A stretch of 64,000 nucleotides of DNA. It comes from Dissulfurispira thermophila. Lineage in GTDB: Bacteria > Nitrospirota > Thermodesulfovibrionia > Thermodesulfovibrionales > Dissulfurispiraceae. The DNA lies in contig NZ_AP022873.1 in assembly GCF_014701235.1 (NCBI RefSeq), forward strand, positions 806,001-870,000. The letters run 5' to 3'. A program made the position numbers and the translations under genes. The notes under the pieces were generated by a model. It did not search any database and was not told the origin of the DNA. It saw nothing but the letters and a program-made list of their open reading frames with translations. Numbering within the stretch: position 1 is the first letter of the stretch; every line of letters begins with the position of its first letter. Of the stretch, positions 37,311-45,109 are shown piece by piece.

Positions 37311-37434
37311 TGAAGAGGTGAATAGGTGAAGAAGTGAATAGGTGAAGAAGTGAAGTTTTTTCCTTTTTACCTATTAGGTTCTTCACCACTTCACCCCTGT
37401 CCTTTGTCTTCTGTCTTCTGTTTTCTGTCATCTG
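37311..37434. repeat. 16-bp direct repeat and repeat-rich leader upstream of the tolC-like gene
   Basis: AATAGGTGAAGAAGTG occurs twice in tandem (37321-37336, 37337-37352), followed by an inverted related arm (ctattaggttcttcaccacttcacc) and a TCTTCTGT-rich tract. It sits directly at the 5' end of the tolC-like gene and is open in its frame. Confidence 0.7.
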
Positions 37435-37457
37435 CCCTTAACCTTAATCTGTCTTTA

Positions 37458-37853
37458 TTACCTTGCATCCACATTGAATTTCACTGTTGTTGTTTTACTA
37501 CCGCGTGTAATTTTGATTGCTATATTCCATGGTCCTGACATGGAGAGATTCATCTTTGCATTGTACTCGTTGCCTTTTAATTCTGCATTGGTCTTGTAAT
37601 TCATCGCAGGCATACCGGGCATTGCCGGCATAGAGTATTCGACCTTTACCTTCGCATCGGTGACATATTTTCCTGATGCATCCTTAATTTCGACAGTGAT
37701 ATTGTTATCTCCGACAACAGGCGGATTCTTGTCGATTTTTGCAGTTACATCATACTCGCCTGCCTTTTTCTTTACCTCATAATCCTTTGCATAAGCAATC
37801 CCTGCTACTAAAAGCAGGATTAATGTAGATACAGCCAACTTTTTCATGTTCAT
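37458..37853 (-). CDS. YtkA/FixH-like periplasmic protein with Met-rich loop
   Basis: 131 residues with a signal peptide (to about residue 22, AYAKD). An immunoglobulin-like YtkA/FixH domain follows (VTAKIDKNPPVVGDNNITVEIKD). The loop MPAMPGMPAM is methionine-rich, as expected for Cu(I)/Ag(I) binding, matching the efflux operon. AGGAGG lies upstream of ATG and overlaps the stop of the preceding gene. Likely a periplasmic metal carrier or accessory; exact role unproven. Confidence 0.82.
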   Translation of the reverse strand: MNMKKLAVSTLILLLVAGIAYAKDYEVKKKAGEYDVTAKIDKNPPVVGDNNITVEIKDASGKYVTDAKVKVEYSMPAMPGMPAMNYKTNAELKGNEYNAKMNLSMSGPWNIAIKITRGSKTTTVKFNVDAR

Positions 37854-37864
37854 ATCTTTACCTC

Positions 37865-38266
37865 CTATCGCTTAAATTCTTTTTCAACAATATCTCGTAT
37901 CCTTTTTATAGGATAGCCTTTTTTATAAAGCTCGGAAGCCCGCAGGGCCTCCCCCAGACAGATGTCTCACATTGCAGCATGATTGTCAACATAACAGCTC
38001 AGGAGACTTTTGTGTTTAAACACCGGAGACTCCTCGCACATGCAGTAGCAATAGATACTGTCCAGAACCCATGGAATTTCCTTTGCAATCTGATACGCCC
38101 TTTTTGTACGCGCATCGGTAAACAGGTTCGGGTCGAGGGTTGCCCTTGTTTCTCCCTTCCTCAGAGATTCATCTTTCACAGGTTTTTGTGCTGTTGCATT
38201 GCCTGTAAATACTGTGAGAAAAATTACAATCATGACTGGCAATAAAATCAATCTGAATCTTCTCAT
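37865..38266 (-). CDS. candidate selenoprotein: CYCYC/PCYCGC-like secreted protein with in-frame UGA
   Basis: From ATG 38266 (GGTGGTGATT upstream) a signal peptide leads to IYCYCMCEESPVFKHKSLLSCYVDNHAAM, then TGA at 37969-37967, then DICLGEALRASELYKKGYPIKRIRDIVEKEFKR and TAG. Related PCYCGC proteins have a cysteine at the TGA position (CxxC), so the motif here is UxxC. After the UGA, GGAGGCCC-UGC-GGGCUUCC forms an 8-bp stem (one G-U pair) whose loop lies 23-25 bases downstream, as in bacterial SECIS elements. The real stop overlaps the next gene's ribosome binding site. A conventional caller would truncate it by 33 residues plus Sec. Confidence 0.62.
37934..37952 (-). promoter_or_regulatory. 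SECIS-like hairpin
   Basis: Minus-strand stem GGAGGCCC/GGGCTTCC with a TGC loop, starting 15 bases after the in-frame TGA of the CYCYC-like gene. The loop has G in its second position, as in many bacterial SECIS loops. Candidate only. Confidence 0.5.
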
Positions 38267-38291
38267 GTAATCACCACCTTTCTTTTTGTGC

Positions 38292-38606
38292 TTAGTATAT
38301 CGACCTGATCCTTCCTGTCTTACAGTCGAGCAGTATTCTGTCAACAAGCTCCCCATTTTTATAAACCTCTGCCTCTGCAAATCTTCCATCCTGTTTTATC
38401 AAAATTACCCTCAGCCCTTTTTTCGAATAGTAAGCCTTCAGGGCATCTGTTATCTCTTTTTTTGTAGGTTGTCTATTGCAGTATCCGTAATCTCCACATA
38501 AAGGACAATAAGCACCGTATGGAGTAATTTCATCTCCGGAGCTTTTAGAGTAAGCTCCTGAAAGTAAAGAGGCAAACAATATAAATATGAAAACAAGCTT
38601 TATCAT
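38292..38606 (-). CDS. small secreted Cys-containing protein, first gene of the efflux operon
   Basis: 104 residues. Signal peptide (to about residue 20, SGAYS), then YCPLCGDYGYCNR with a possible metal site, and a PepSY-like tail (EITDALKAYYSKKGLRVILIKQDGRFAEAEVYKNGELVDRILLD). It precedes the UGA-containing gene by 25 bp, so it probably belongs to the copper/silver operon. No exact family recognised. Confidence 0.65.
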   Translation of the reverse strand: MIKLVFIFILFASLLSGAYSKSSGDEITPYGAYCPLCGDYGYCNRQPTKKEITDALKAYYSKKGLRVILIKQDGRFAEAEVYKNGELVDRILLDCKTGRIRSIY

Positions 38607-38646
38607 GGCTTAAAGATAACAAGAGATATTGAAGAAATTATGAAGA

Positions 38647-39414
38647 TTAGATTCTCATATCTTTGAGAAATGGAAATTTTGAGCGGACATCTGCCGCCTC
38701 TGATGGATTTATCTCTCCTGTCAGGAACTCTTTTTTATCATCGCCGCAGAGAATATTATTGCCTAATGGACCAAAAATATGGGATGCTCCATGATAGGTA
38801 ATGCCATTACCATCTGTTCCTGTGCGATTAGCGCCAATTACAAAGCATTGATTTTCGATTGCCCTGGCCTTTAGCAGTGTCTCCCAGTGATCTTTTCTGG
38901 AAGCCGGCCAGTTTGCAATAACAAATACTACTTGCACATTTTTTGCTACTTTTCTAAATACTTCTGGAAATCTCAAATCATAACAGATAAAGATGCTACA
39001 TGGAATGTTATCAATATTAAATATAACCGGGTTGCTACCCGCAATATAATATTTATCTTCATCGGAGAAAGAAAAAGGATGAATTTTTGTGTAAGTAGTA
39101 ATGCGAATGCCTTTTCTGTCATAGACAACTGCTATATTCCTGCCTTTTTCTTCATCCTGCTCCTTTACAGGGAAACCAGCAATCAGATATATGCTGTATT
39201 TTTTTGCTATTTCTGACAGCACCAAATTTGTCTCTCCGTTTTCGCTTTCTGCAATGGCAGACACATTCATGGAAAAGCCTGTATTGAACATCTCAGGGAA
39301 GACGATGACATCGCATTTTTCTTTTGTTGCTTTTTTTGCAAAAAACTCTGCCTTTTCGTAGTTTACCTTCTTTGATTCCCAAGCAATATTTAGTTGTATT
39401 AGAGCGATTTTCAT
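38647..39414 (-). CDS. carbon-nitrogen hydrolase (omega-amidase/nitrilase family)
   Basis: 255 residues with the nitrilase triad: Glu in VVFPEMFNTGF, Lys in YTKIHPFSF and Cys in IFICYDLRFPEV. Closest in layout to omega-amidases (YafV type) that hydrolyse alpha-ketoglutaramate or similar amides. Its start lies three bases after the stop of the histidine kinase gene. Substrate not determinable here. Confidence 0.88.
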   Translation of the reverse strand: MKIALIQLNIAWESKKVNYEKAEFFAKKATKEKCDVIVFPEMFNTGFSMNVSAIAESENGETNLVLSEIAKKYSIYLIAGFPVKEQDEEKGRNIAVVYDRKGIRITTYTKIHPFSFSDEDKYYIAGSNPVIFNIDNIPCSIFICYDLRFPEVFRKVAKNVQVVFVIANWPASRKDHWETLLKARAIENQCFVIGANRTGTDGNGITYHGASHIFGPLGNNILCGDDKKEFLTGEINPSEAADVRSKFPFLKDMRI

Positions 39415-39417
39415 CTG

Positions 39418-40767
39418 TTAAGCTCCTTTGGGTAAATAGATTCTGAATACAGTCCCTTTATTTACCTCACTTTGCACATTTATCATTCCATCCATAACAT
39501 TTACCAGTTCTTTTACAATGGCGAGTCCAAGTCCTAATCCATTGGTTCTTGAGCCTTCAATTCTGTAAAAACGCTCGAATATATGTGGCATTTTATTTTC
39601 AGGTATGCCCCTTCCAGAATCTCGTATTTCTATGTAAAAATTGTTTTCTTCTGTTCCGTAATCAATCCACACCCCACCCTTCTCAGTAAATTTCAAAGAG
39701 TTTGAAACGATATTTCTTATTATTTTCTCCAGTTTTTCTATATCAGTGACAACTATCAAGTCATCCTCTTTTGCGATATTTATATCAAGACCCTTTTCTT
39801 TGAATGCTGGTCGTACTTCTTCGGATATTTCTAACAAAAATTCTCTTAGATTAACTTCCACCATCTCTCCTTTAACAAAAAAACTCGCCTCTGCAGTTGT
39901 GATGTCCTCTATGCCTTTTATGAGCCTTATCAAACGGTTAAGCTCGTCTTTTATATTTTCTAAACCTTTTCCTGTCTCGGTTACTCCATCCTCTATTGCT
40001 TCTATATAAGATTTCAGTATTGTCAATGGTGTTCTTAGTTCGTGTGCAATATTTGACATGAGATGTCTTCGTAATTCTTCTTCCTTTCTGAGCGATTCTG
40101 CCATAATATTGAAGCTCTCGGATAATTTTCCGACCTCGTCGCTCGTTTTTGGTGTTATTTTCACATCGAGATGACCTTTTGCAATGTTTTCTGCTGCTGT
40201 CTTGAGGTCAGTCAATGGTTTTGACAGATACTGGCTAAAGAATAGGGCTACTATTAGCGAGCCCACGCCTGCTATAAGAAATGAGACGATGATGAAATTT
40301 TTTGACCTCATTCTAAATACAGCTTCCTTCTCTTTTATCACATCCTTCTCAAATGGCCTTGACAGAAGTTTTCCGATATTTTTGTCTTTAATGTAAAGGG
40401 GATATTCCTCGTATTTGCCTTCTGTTATGTGTGTGTGAAAGAGTGATTTCATTCTATGTTTCATGGTATCTGAAAGAGATTCCATAACCTCTCTGGATGA
40501 AATGATCTCATGTCCATTAGCATTAAGGATTTTTATATCAAGACCAAACATCATTGCCCAGTGTATTGATTCTGATAGTGCTTTTATATCCCATTTCCCA
40601 TCAGAGTAACTACCTTCGACTGATGCAAGTATCCAGTAAAACTGGTCTTCTTTTACGCCATTCACATAGTTGTCAAAATCTTTTATTATTAGCCATTCAA
40701 ATATGAAATTTGAAAAAAGGACCAAAAGTATTACAACTATAAACGCAAGAAATATCTTTGTCTTCAT
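39418..40767 (-). CDS. HAMP-domain sensor histidine kinase
   Basis: 449 residues: membrane segment (about 4-20), periplasmic sensor (about 25-155), second membrane segment, HAMP (LSKPLTDLKTAAENIAKGHLDVKI), HisKA with phospho-acceptor in IAHELRTPLT, and HATPase with IVSNSLKFTEKGG, DSGRGIP and GLGLGLAIVKE. Envelope-stress (BaeS-like) architecture. Forms a pair with the upstream response regulator, 16 bp away. Confidence 0.9.
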   Translation of the reverse strand: MKTKIFLAFIVVILLVLFSNFIFEWLIIKDFDNYVNGVKEDQFYWILASVEGSYSDGKWDIKALSESIHWAMMFGLDIKILNANGHEIISSREVMESLSDTMKHRMKSLFHTHITEGKYEEYPLYIKDKNIGKLLSRPFEKDVIKEKEAVFRMRSKNFIIVSFLIAGVGSLIVALFFSQYLSKPLTDLKTAAENIAKGHLDVKITPKTSDEVGKLSESFNIMAESLRKEEELRRHLMSNIAHELRTPLTILKSYIEAIEDGVTETGKGLENIKDELNRLIRLIKGIEDITTAEASFFVKGEMVEVNLREFLLEISEEVRPAFKEKGLDINIAKEDDLIVVTDIEKLEKIIRNIVSNSLKFTEKGGVWIDYGTEENNFYIEIRDSGRGIPENKMPHIFERFYRIEGSRTNGLGLGLAIVKELVNVMDGMINVQSEVNKGTVFRIYLPKGA

Positions 40768-40783
40768 ATAAATGTTTTCTCTG

Positions 40784-41473
40784 TCAATCAGGCACTCCTA
40801 TAAATTTATATCCCGTGCCGTAAACTGTTTTTATAAATACAGGTTTATGAGGATTGTCTTCTATTTTATGTCGTATATTTTTTATGTGTGCATCAATAAC
40901 TCTATCATATCCTTCAAAGTCATATCCCTGTACAGCATTTACAATCTGAAGCCGCGTTAAGACAATCTGCGGCCTTTCTGCAAGGTGGAGGAGTATCTTA
41001 AACTCTGTGGATGTAAGCGATATAACCTTTCCACCTTTTTTAACCCCCATAGAAGGAGTGTCTATTAGCAGAAGACCATTGTTGAATGATAAAACATTTT
41101 TTTTGTATTTTTTTATTCTTCTTAAGTGTGCCTTTACCCTCGCCACAAGCTCTCTCGGGCTAAAGGGTTTTATAACATAGTCATCTGCGCCTATGCCAAG
41201 ACCTTTTATCCTGTCATCTTCTGAGCTTTTAGCAGTGAGCATAATTATCGGCACATCAGAAAATTCTCTTATTGCAGTGCATATTGCCTCTCCATCAATG
41301 TCTGGAAGCATCAAGTCAAGGATTATGAGGTCAAAATTATTTTTAATCTGTTGAAGTGCGTCCTGTCCTGTATTCGCTATAGCCACCTTAAAGCCATCTC
41401 TCTCAAGATACGACTTGACAATGTCAGCAATCTTTTTTTCATCTTCTACTATGAGGATACTCTTATTACTCAT
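40784..41473 (-). CDS. OmpR-family response regulator
   Basis: 229 residues: receiver with VEDEKK acidic patch, phospho-acceptor in LIILDLMLPDIDG and VIKPFSP lysine, then winged helix (LTSTEFKILLHLAERP, VIDAHIKNIRHKI, YGTGYKF). Overlaps the galT stop by four bases. No target site was identified in the window. Confidence 0.92.
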   Translation of the reverse strand: MSNKSILIVEDEKKIADIVKSYLERDGFKVAIANTGQDALQQIKNNFDLIILDLMLPDIDGEAICTAIREFSDVPIIMLTAKSSEDDRIKGLGIGADDYVIKPFSPRELVARVKAHLRRIKKYKKNVLSFNNGLLLIDTPSMGVKKGGKVISLTSTEFKILLHLAERPQIVLTRLQIVNAVQGYDFEGYDRVIDAHIKNIRHKIEDNPHKPVFIKTVYGTGYKFIGVPD

Positions 41474-42468
41474 GATGGAATCTTTACACTCCTCAGAAAT
41501 TCTGCACTCATTTCAGGCATGAGTGGATTGATGTACATGCCTGAGCCGAGCTCAAACCCGGATGCCATTGCAACCCTTGGGACTATGCTGATGTACCAAT
41601 GTATAAATTCTGAAGATGAATTGCTGGGTTTGCCAGACCTTATCACATAATTAAAATCAGGATGTTCCAGACCATAATAGAGCATTGACATTGTCTTTTT
41701 TAAGTTTATTGAGAGGTCCCACATCTCATCAGGTTTTATGTCAGAGAATGAGCCTGAATGCCTTTTTGGAAATATCCATATATGAAATGCAGAAAGGGCT
41801 GCATATGGGACAAAGGATACAAAGTGATCAGTATTGCAGAGTATCCTGCTTCCATCGTTTATCTCATCATTTAATGTATTGCATAAAAGACACTCTCCTG
41901 TATCATCAAAATATCTCATAGAATTTTCTATTCTGCCTCTTATCTGTAGAGGTGTTACAGGAATTCCTACTATCTGTGAGTGTGGGTGTTCTATAGTAGT
42001 GCCTGATGCAGTGCCGCTATTTTTGAATATAATTACATGCTCTATCCTGCTGTCATTGTATATCTCGATGAAGCGGTCTTTGTATGCCTGTATAACCTCT
42101 TTCAATTGCTCCACGGGCATGGTTGCAGTTGTGAGATTATGGACAGGAGATTCTATGATTATCTCGTGCAGCCCCACACCATTTACACTTTTTTTTAATC
42201 CAATGTTTATCCTTTGCCTTTCACCCTCCTTCGAAAGTACAGCAAATTTATTTGGAACTACTCTTATCTTCCATCCTTTTTCATCGCTAATCCTGTATTG
42301 TTCATATGGTGTCTTTGCCTCATTTCCCGGACAGAAAGGGCATGTCTCGATAAATTCTGGAAGCCTCTTACGCTCCCTTGCGCCTATAAAATCTTCTGGC
42401 ATTTTCCCTTTTTCTCTGGCAATGATAACCCATTCTCGTGTTATAAGATTTAGTCTGAGTTCTGGCAT
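41470..42468 (-). CDS. galT: galactose-1-phosphate uridylyltransferase
   Basis: Leloir-pathway enzyme of the HIT superfamily, 332 residues. The nucleotidylated histidine lies in TTIEHPHSQIVG (HxH), zinc ligands include CPFC (near residue 41) and the FIHWYISIVPR segment is typical. In bacteria lacking galactose catabolism such proteins often act as general nucleotidyltransferases. Leading gene of a galT-regulator-kinase-nitrilase run; GGGGG precedes ATG. Confidence 0.92.
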   Translation of the reverse strand: MPELRLNLITREWVIIAREKGKMPEDFIGARERKRLPEFIETCPFCPGNEAKTPYEQYRISDEKGWKIRVVPNKFAVLSKEGERQRINIGLKKSVNGVGLHEIIIESPVHNLTTATMPVEQLKEVIQAYKDRFIEIYNDSRIEHVIIFKNSGTASGTTIEHPHSQIVGIPVTPLQIRGRIENSMRYFDDTGECLLCNTLNDEINDGSRILCNTDHFVSFVPYAALSAFHIWIFPKRHSGSFSDIKPDEMWDLSINLKKTMSMLYYGLEHPDFNYVIRSGKPSNSSSEFIHWYISIVPRVAMASGFELGSGMYINPLMPEMSAEFLRSVKIPS

Positions 42469-42581
42469 AGTTTACCCCCTCTTGGCTTTTATCTAATATT
42501 ATCACATCTTGCATGAAACTTTTACGACAGTAATCCAAATCAGACTTCCCTTGCTGGTACAAGGCTGTGAGGATGTATCTT

Positions 42582-43583
42582 TTACGGGTGTGTGAGGGTG
42601 TGGATAAAAGGCATGATGGCTCTTAATTCATCAGGAGAGACATGGGAATGCCACTTGCCTGTTAGTTTTGCTATCAAGACAATGCCAAAGAATACTGCAA
42701 TTACTGTAAAAATAAAAACCTCTGGTCTCAATGCCTTTTTATTTAAAATGGCTGGATTAAGGGCATCTTTAGCAGGGCAATGGCTCACGCATATGAGGCA
42801 TCCTGTGCATTCAGGTGAATGTATGGTTTCTTTTTTATCAACAGATAGAAGTGAAGGGCAATTTTTTGCACATAACCCACACTTAATGCATTTGTCTTTG
42901 TTTCTTCTTATCTTTATGGGGCTTAATATGCTTAATAACCCGAGCAATCCGCCATAAGGGCAGAGATACCTGCACCAGAAGTTTTTATAAAGGAGTGATA
43001 AAACAAAGAGAATGCTCAGTGTTATCTTTGTTGTAAGAGACATCTCTGTAAAGAACTTTAACAATTTTATATCTGAGACCTTCCAGTATGGCGTGTTCAG
43101 AAAAATCCCAATCTCAGAAGGTGACATCTTTATGACAATTACATAGAGGAAAAAAGCCATTAAAGCATATTTCAGAGACCTCAGGGGATAATCTATATAT
43201 TTTGGAATGACAAAATTTTTCCTGAATATTTTTTTACCCACCTTCCATATCACCTCAGACAATGTCCCTACAGGACATATCCATCCACAGAAGGATTTCT
43301 TCAGGATAATTACAAGTAATAATGCACTAATAAATATTACGAGTGCAGCAGGATGTATTGGGTCAAATATGCCTTCTGTTATCCACTGCTTTAATGCCAT
43401 TAATGCACCGATTGGCATGAACCCTTCTACTGATGGAGGACGGGTGACAGATGGTATTAGTCCATTTTCTAATGCTTGTGTAAAAAGATAGAATTTATAG
43501 CCCGAATATATGACTACTAAAAATATTGCCCACTGAATGGTATATCTAATTTTTCTGATATATGAACGGTTTATTTTTACCAT
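42582..43583 (-). CDS. 4Fe-4S membrane polyferredoxin (NapH/YccM-like)
   Basis: 333 residues with about six membrane segments, two membrane-face CxxxCP motifs (CGWICPVG, CRYLCPYG) and two [4Fe-4S] motifs (CIKCGLCAKNCP, CTGCLICVSHCP). A C-terminal membrane helix ends with a His-containing tail (WHSHVSPDE). Likely moves electrons between the quinone pool and a periplasmic or regulatory acceptor. Stand-alone, with no reductase neighbour, so the partner is unknown. Confidence 0.85.
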   Translation of the reverse strand: MVKINRSYIRKIRYTIQWAIFLVVIYSGYKFYLFTQALENGLIPSVTRPPSVEGFMPIGALMALKQWITEGIFDPIHPAALVIFISALLLVIILKKSFCGWICPVGTLSEVIWKVGKKIFRKNFVIPKYIDYPLRSLKYALMAFFLYVIVIKMSPSEIGIFLNTPYWKVSDIKLLKFFTEMSLTTKITLSILFVLSLLYKNFWCRYLCPYGGLLGLLSILSPIKIRRNKDKCIKCGLCAKNCPSLLSVDKKETIHSPECTGCLICVSHCPAKDALNPAILNKKALRPEVFIFTVIAVFFGIVLIAKLTGKWHSHVSPDELRAIMPFIHTLTHP

Positions 43584-43634
43584 ATTAGTTGCATTTTAAT
43601 ACGCTAAATGGCTTGAAGTATATGATTTAGGTCA

Positions 43635-44951
43635 TTAATATGTGCTATCTATCATTTTTTTAACCACCTTTAATGCTTCTTCATTTGAGGTTATTTTACC
43701 TTTTAAAACCAAATCCTCTATAGCAGCAAGTATTTCTTTAAACATGGGTGACGGCTTTAAATTGAATGTATTCATGATGTCATTGCCTGTAATGATTGGA
43801 AGTAATGCTGCTCTTGGTTTGAACACATTTTCATAGAGTTTAATCATTTCTTTACAAAACTCTGCAGTGGAAGGTTTTTGTGCAATAGTTAATATTATCA
43901 ACGAATATACATCATCTCTGAATACTTTTAATAGTTCGATAATCTCTGTTTCATCTGTAATTCCCAGCATTTTTCTGTAACAGTTTAAAATCTTGCTTCG
44001 ATTAACCACCATCTTATGGATGAATTCCACTTCCTTTCTCGACATCTTTAATTCTATAGCAGATTGTTTGGCTGCATTTGGGTCATAAAAAAGAGTAGAT
44101 AGTTTTAGACATATCTTCTTGTAAGCTATTTCAAAATATTTAATTAAAGGCTGAAGGCTTAAGGCTGAAAGTCCGAGGCTATCGGACAGATTGCCTAAAA
44201 TTTCTTCAGTATCTTTGTATAACTTCAGAGAGTTTATTCTGACATCAGGAAAGATATTTGCAAGGATCTTGTTATCCATCAATGCCTTCATTGTTTTATA
44301 TGAGTTGTTAAGTCTGATGATATATCTTAATTCTTCTGCAATCCTCTCCATAGCGACAGAGGTTATCAATGGTGCAAGCCTTTTTGTTGCATCAAGGGTA
44401 TTTTTTTCTATTGAAAAATTCAGTGCTGCTGCAAAACGGTAAATACGAATAATTCTCAATGGATCTTTTATAAGATTTTCTTCAGATACCATCTTGATAA
44501 TTTTGTTAAAAAGATCATTTCTGCCGCCATATGGGTCTATGATTTTACTTCTTACTTTTGACAAAGGAGTCCCCAGAAAGTCGCAGACTTTCTTGGATGC
44601 TAATGGCATTGCCATTGCATTTATTGTTATGTCTCGTTTCCGGAGATCATCATAGATTGTGTTTCCTCTCATCATGCAAATATCAATAAAATAACTATCT
44701 GTCTTTTGCCTTTTGCCTCTTTGTACTACCCTTGCAATTGCAAATTCTTTATCCATAAGCACAAATGAGGCATTGATTTTATCTGCAAACCTTTTAGCAA
44801 CATCAATGGCATCTCCTTTTACAGCTATATCTATGTCTTTTAACTCTTTCCCCAAAAGGATATCCCTGACAGCACCGCCAACAATGAATGAATTGGTTGT
44901 GAAGCCTTCTTTTTCAGCAAAATCTATGAATAGTTCTAAAAGTGGATGCAC
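43635..44951 (-). CDS. CCA-adding enzyme / poly(A) polymerase family protein
   Basis: 438 residues, class II nucleotidyltransferase. The head domain has FIVGGAVRDILLGKELKDIDIAV (GG and DxD) and RDITINAMAMPL. The neck domain includes DPLRIIRIYRFAAAL. The C-terminal part lacks an obvious HD phosphohydrolase motif. Two repeat tracts are read in frame: QRGKRQKTDSYF (44702-44722) and LSALSLQPLI (44147-44170). CCA-addition versus polyadenylation cannot be decided by eye. Confidence 0.88.
   Translation of the reverse strand: MHPLLELFIDFAEKEGFTTNSFIVGGAVRDILLGKELKDIDIAVKGDAIDVAKRFADKINASFVLMDKEFAIARVVQRGKRQKTDSYFIDICMMRGNTIYDDLRKRDITINAMAMPLASKKVCDFLGTPLSKVRSKIIDPYGGRNDLFNKIIKMVSEENLIKDPLRIIRIYRFAAALNFSIEKNTLDATKRLAPLITSVAMERIAEELRYIIRLNNSYKTMKALMDNKILANIFPDVRINSLKLYKDTEEILGNLSDSLGLSALSLQPLIKYFEIAYKKICLKLSTLFYDPNAAKQSAIELKMSRKEVEFIHKMVVNRSKILNCYRKMLGITDETEIIELLKVFRDDVYSLIILTIAQKPSTAEFCKEMIKLYENVFKPRAALLPIITGNDIMNTFNLKPSPMFKEILAAIEDLVLKGKITSNEEALKVVKKMIDSTY
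44147..44170. repeat. in-frame AAGGCTGAAGGCTTAAGGCTGAAA repeat inside the CCA/PAP gene
   Basis: Two to three copies of aaggctga(a) in tandem, read in frame on the minus strand, in a variable region between helices of the tail domain. Confidence 0.6.
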
Positions 44952-44982
44952 AGCAGACTTATTTTACTTGAGTTTTTTAGTA

Positions 44983-45012
44983 TTGACAAATATTTTTTTG
45001 GAATGCTATGCT
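44983..45012 (+). promoter_or_regulatory. sigma70 promoter of the Ni/Co transport operon
   Basis: Consensus TTGACA at 44983-44988 and TATGCT at 45007-45012, 18-bp spacing. The predicted start is near 45018, giving a leader of about 90 bases before the first gene. Confidence 0.6.
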
Positions 45013-45028
45013 CTTATCAGAATATTAG

Positions 45029-45086
45029 AGCCACGAAGGCCTAAACAGACCAGCAGGTCGGATTAGAAAGCCTTTGTGGCTTTTTT
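45029..45086 (+). terminator. structured leader with intrinsic terminator upstream of the Ni/Co operon
   Basis: GCCACGAAGGC (45030-45040) pairs with GCCTTTGTGGC (45070-45080), followed by TTTTTTATTTTT. Inside the loop CTAA/TTAG and GACC-AGCA-GGTC extend the hairpin. It sits between the promoter and the first gene, so it must be read through or regulated: an attenuator or riboswitch expression platform is plausible. It could not be matched confidently to the NiCo or cobalamin riboswitch by eye. Confidence 0.6.
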
Positions 45087-45109
45087 ATTTTTAGAGTTTA
45101 GGAGGAGAG

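Noticed and set aside
45030-45080. Cobalamin riboswitch upstream of the Ni/Co operon
   Set aside because: No B12-box (AGYCMGGAGACCTGCC-like) sequence of the right arrangement; the leader is too short for the full aptamer.
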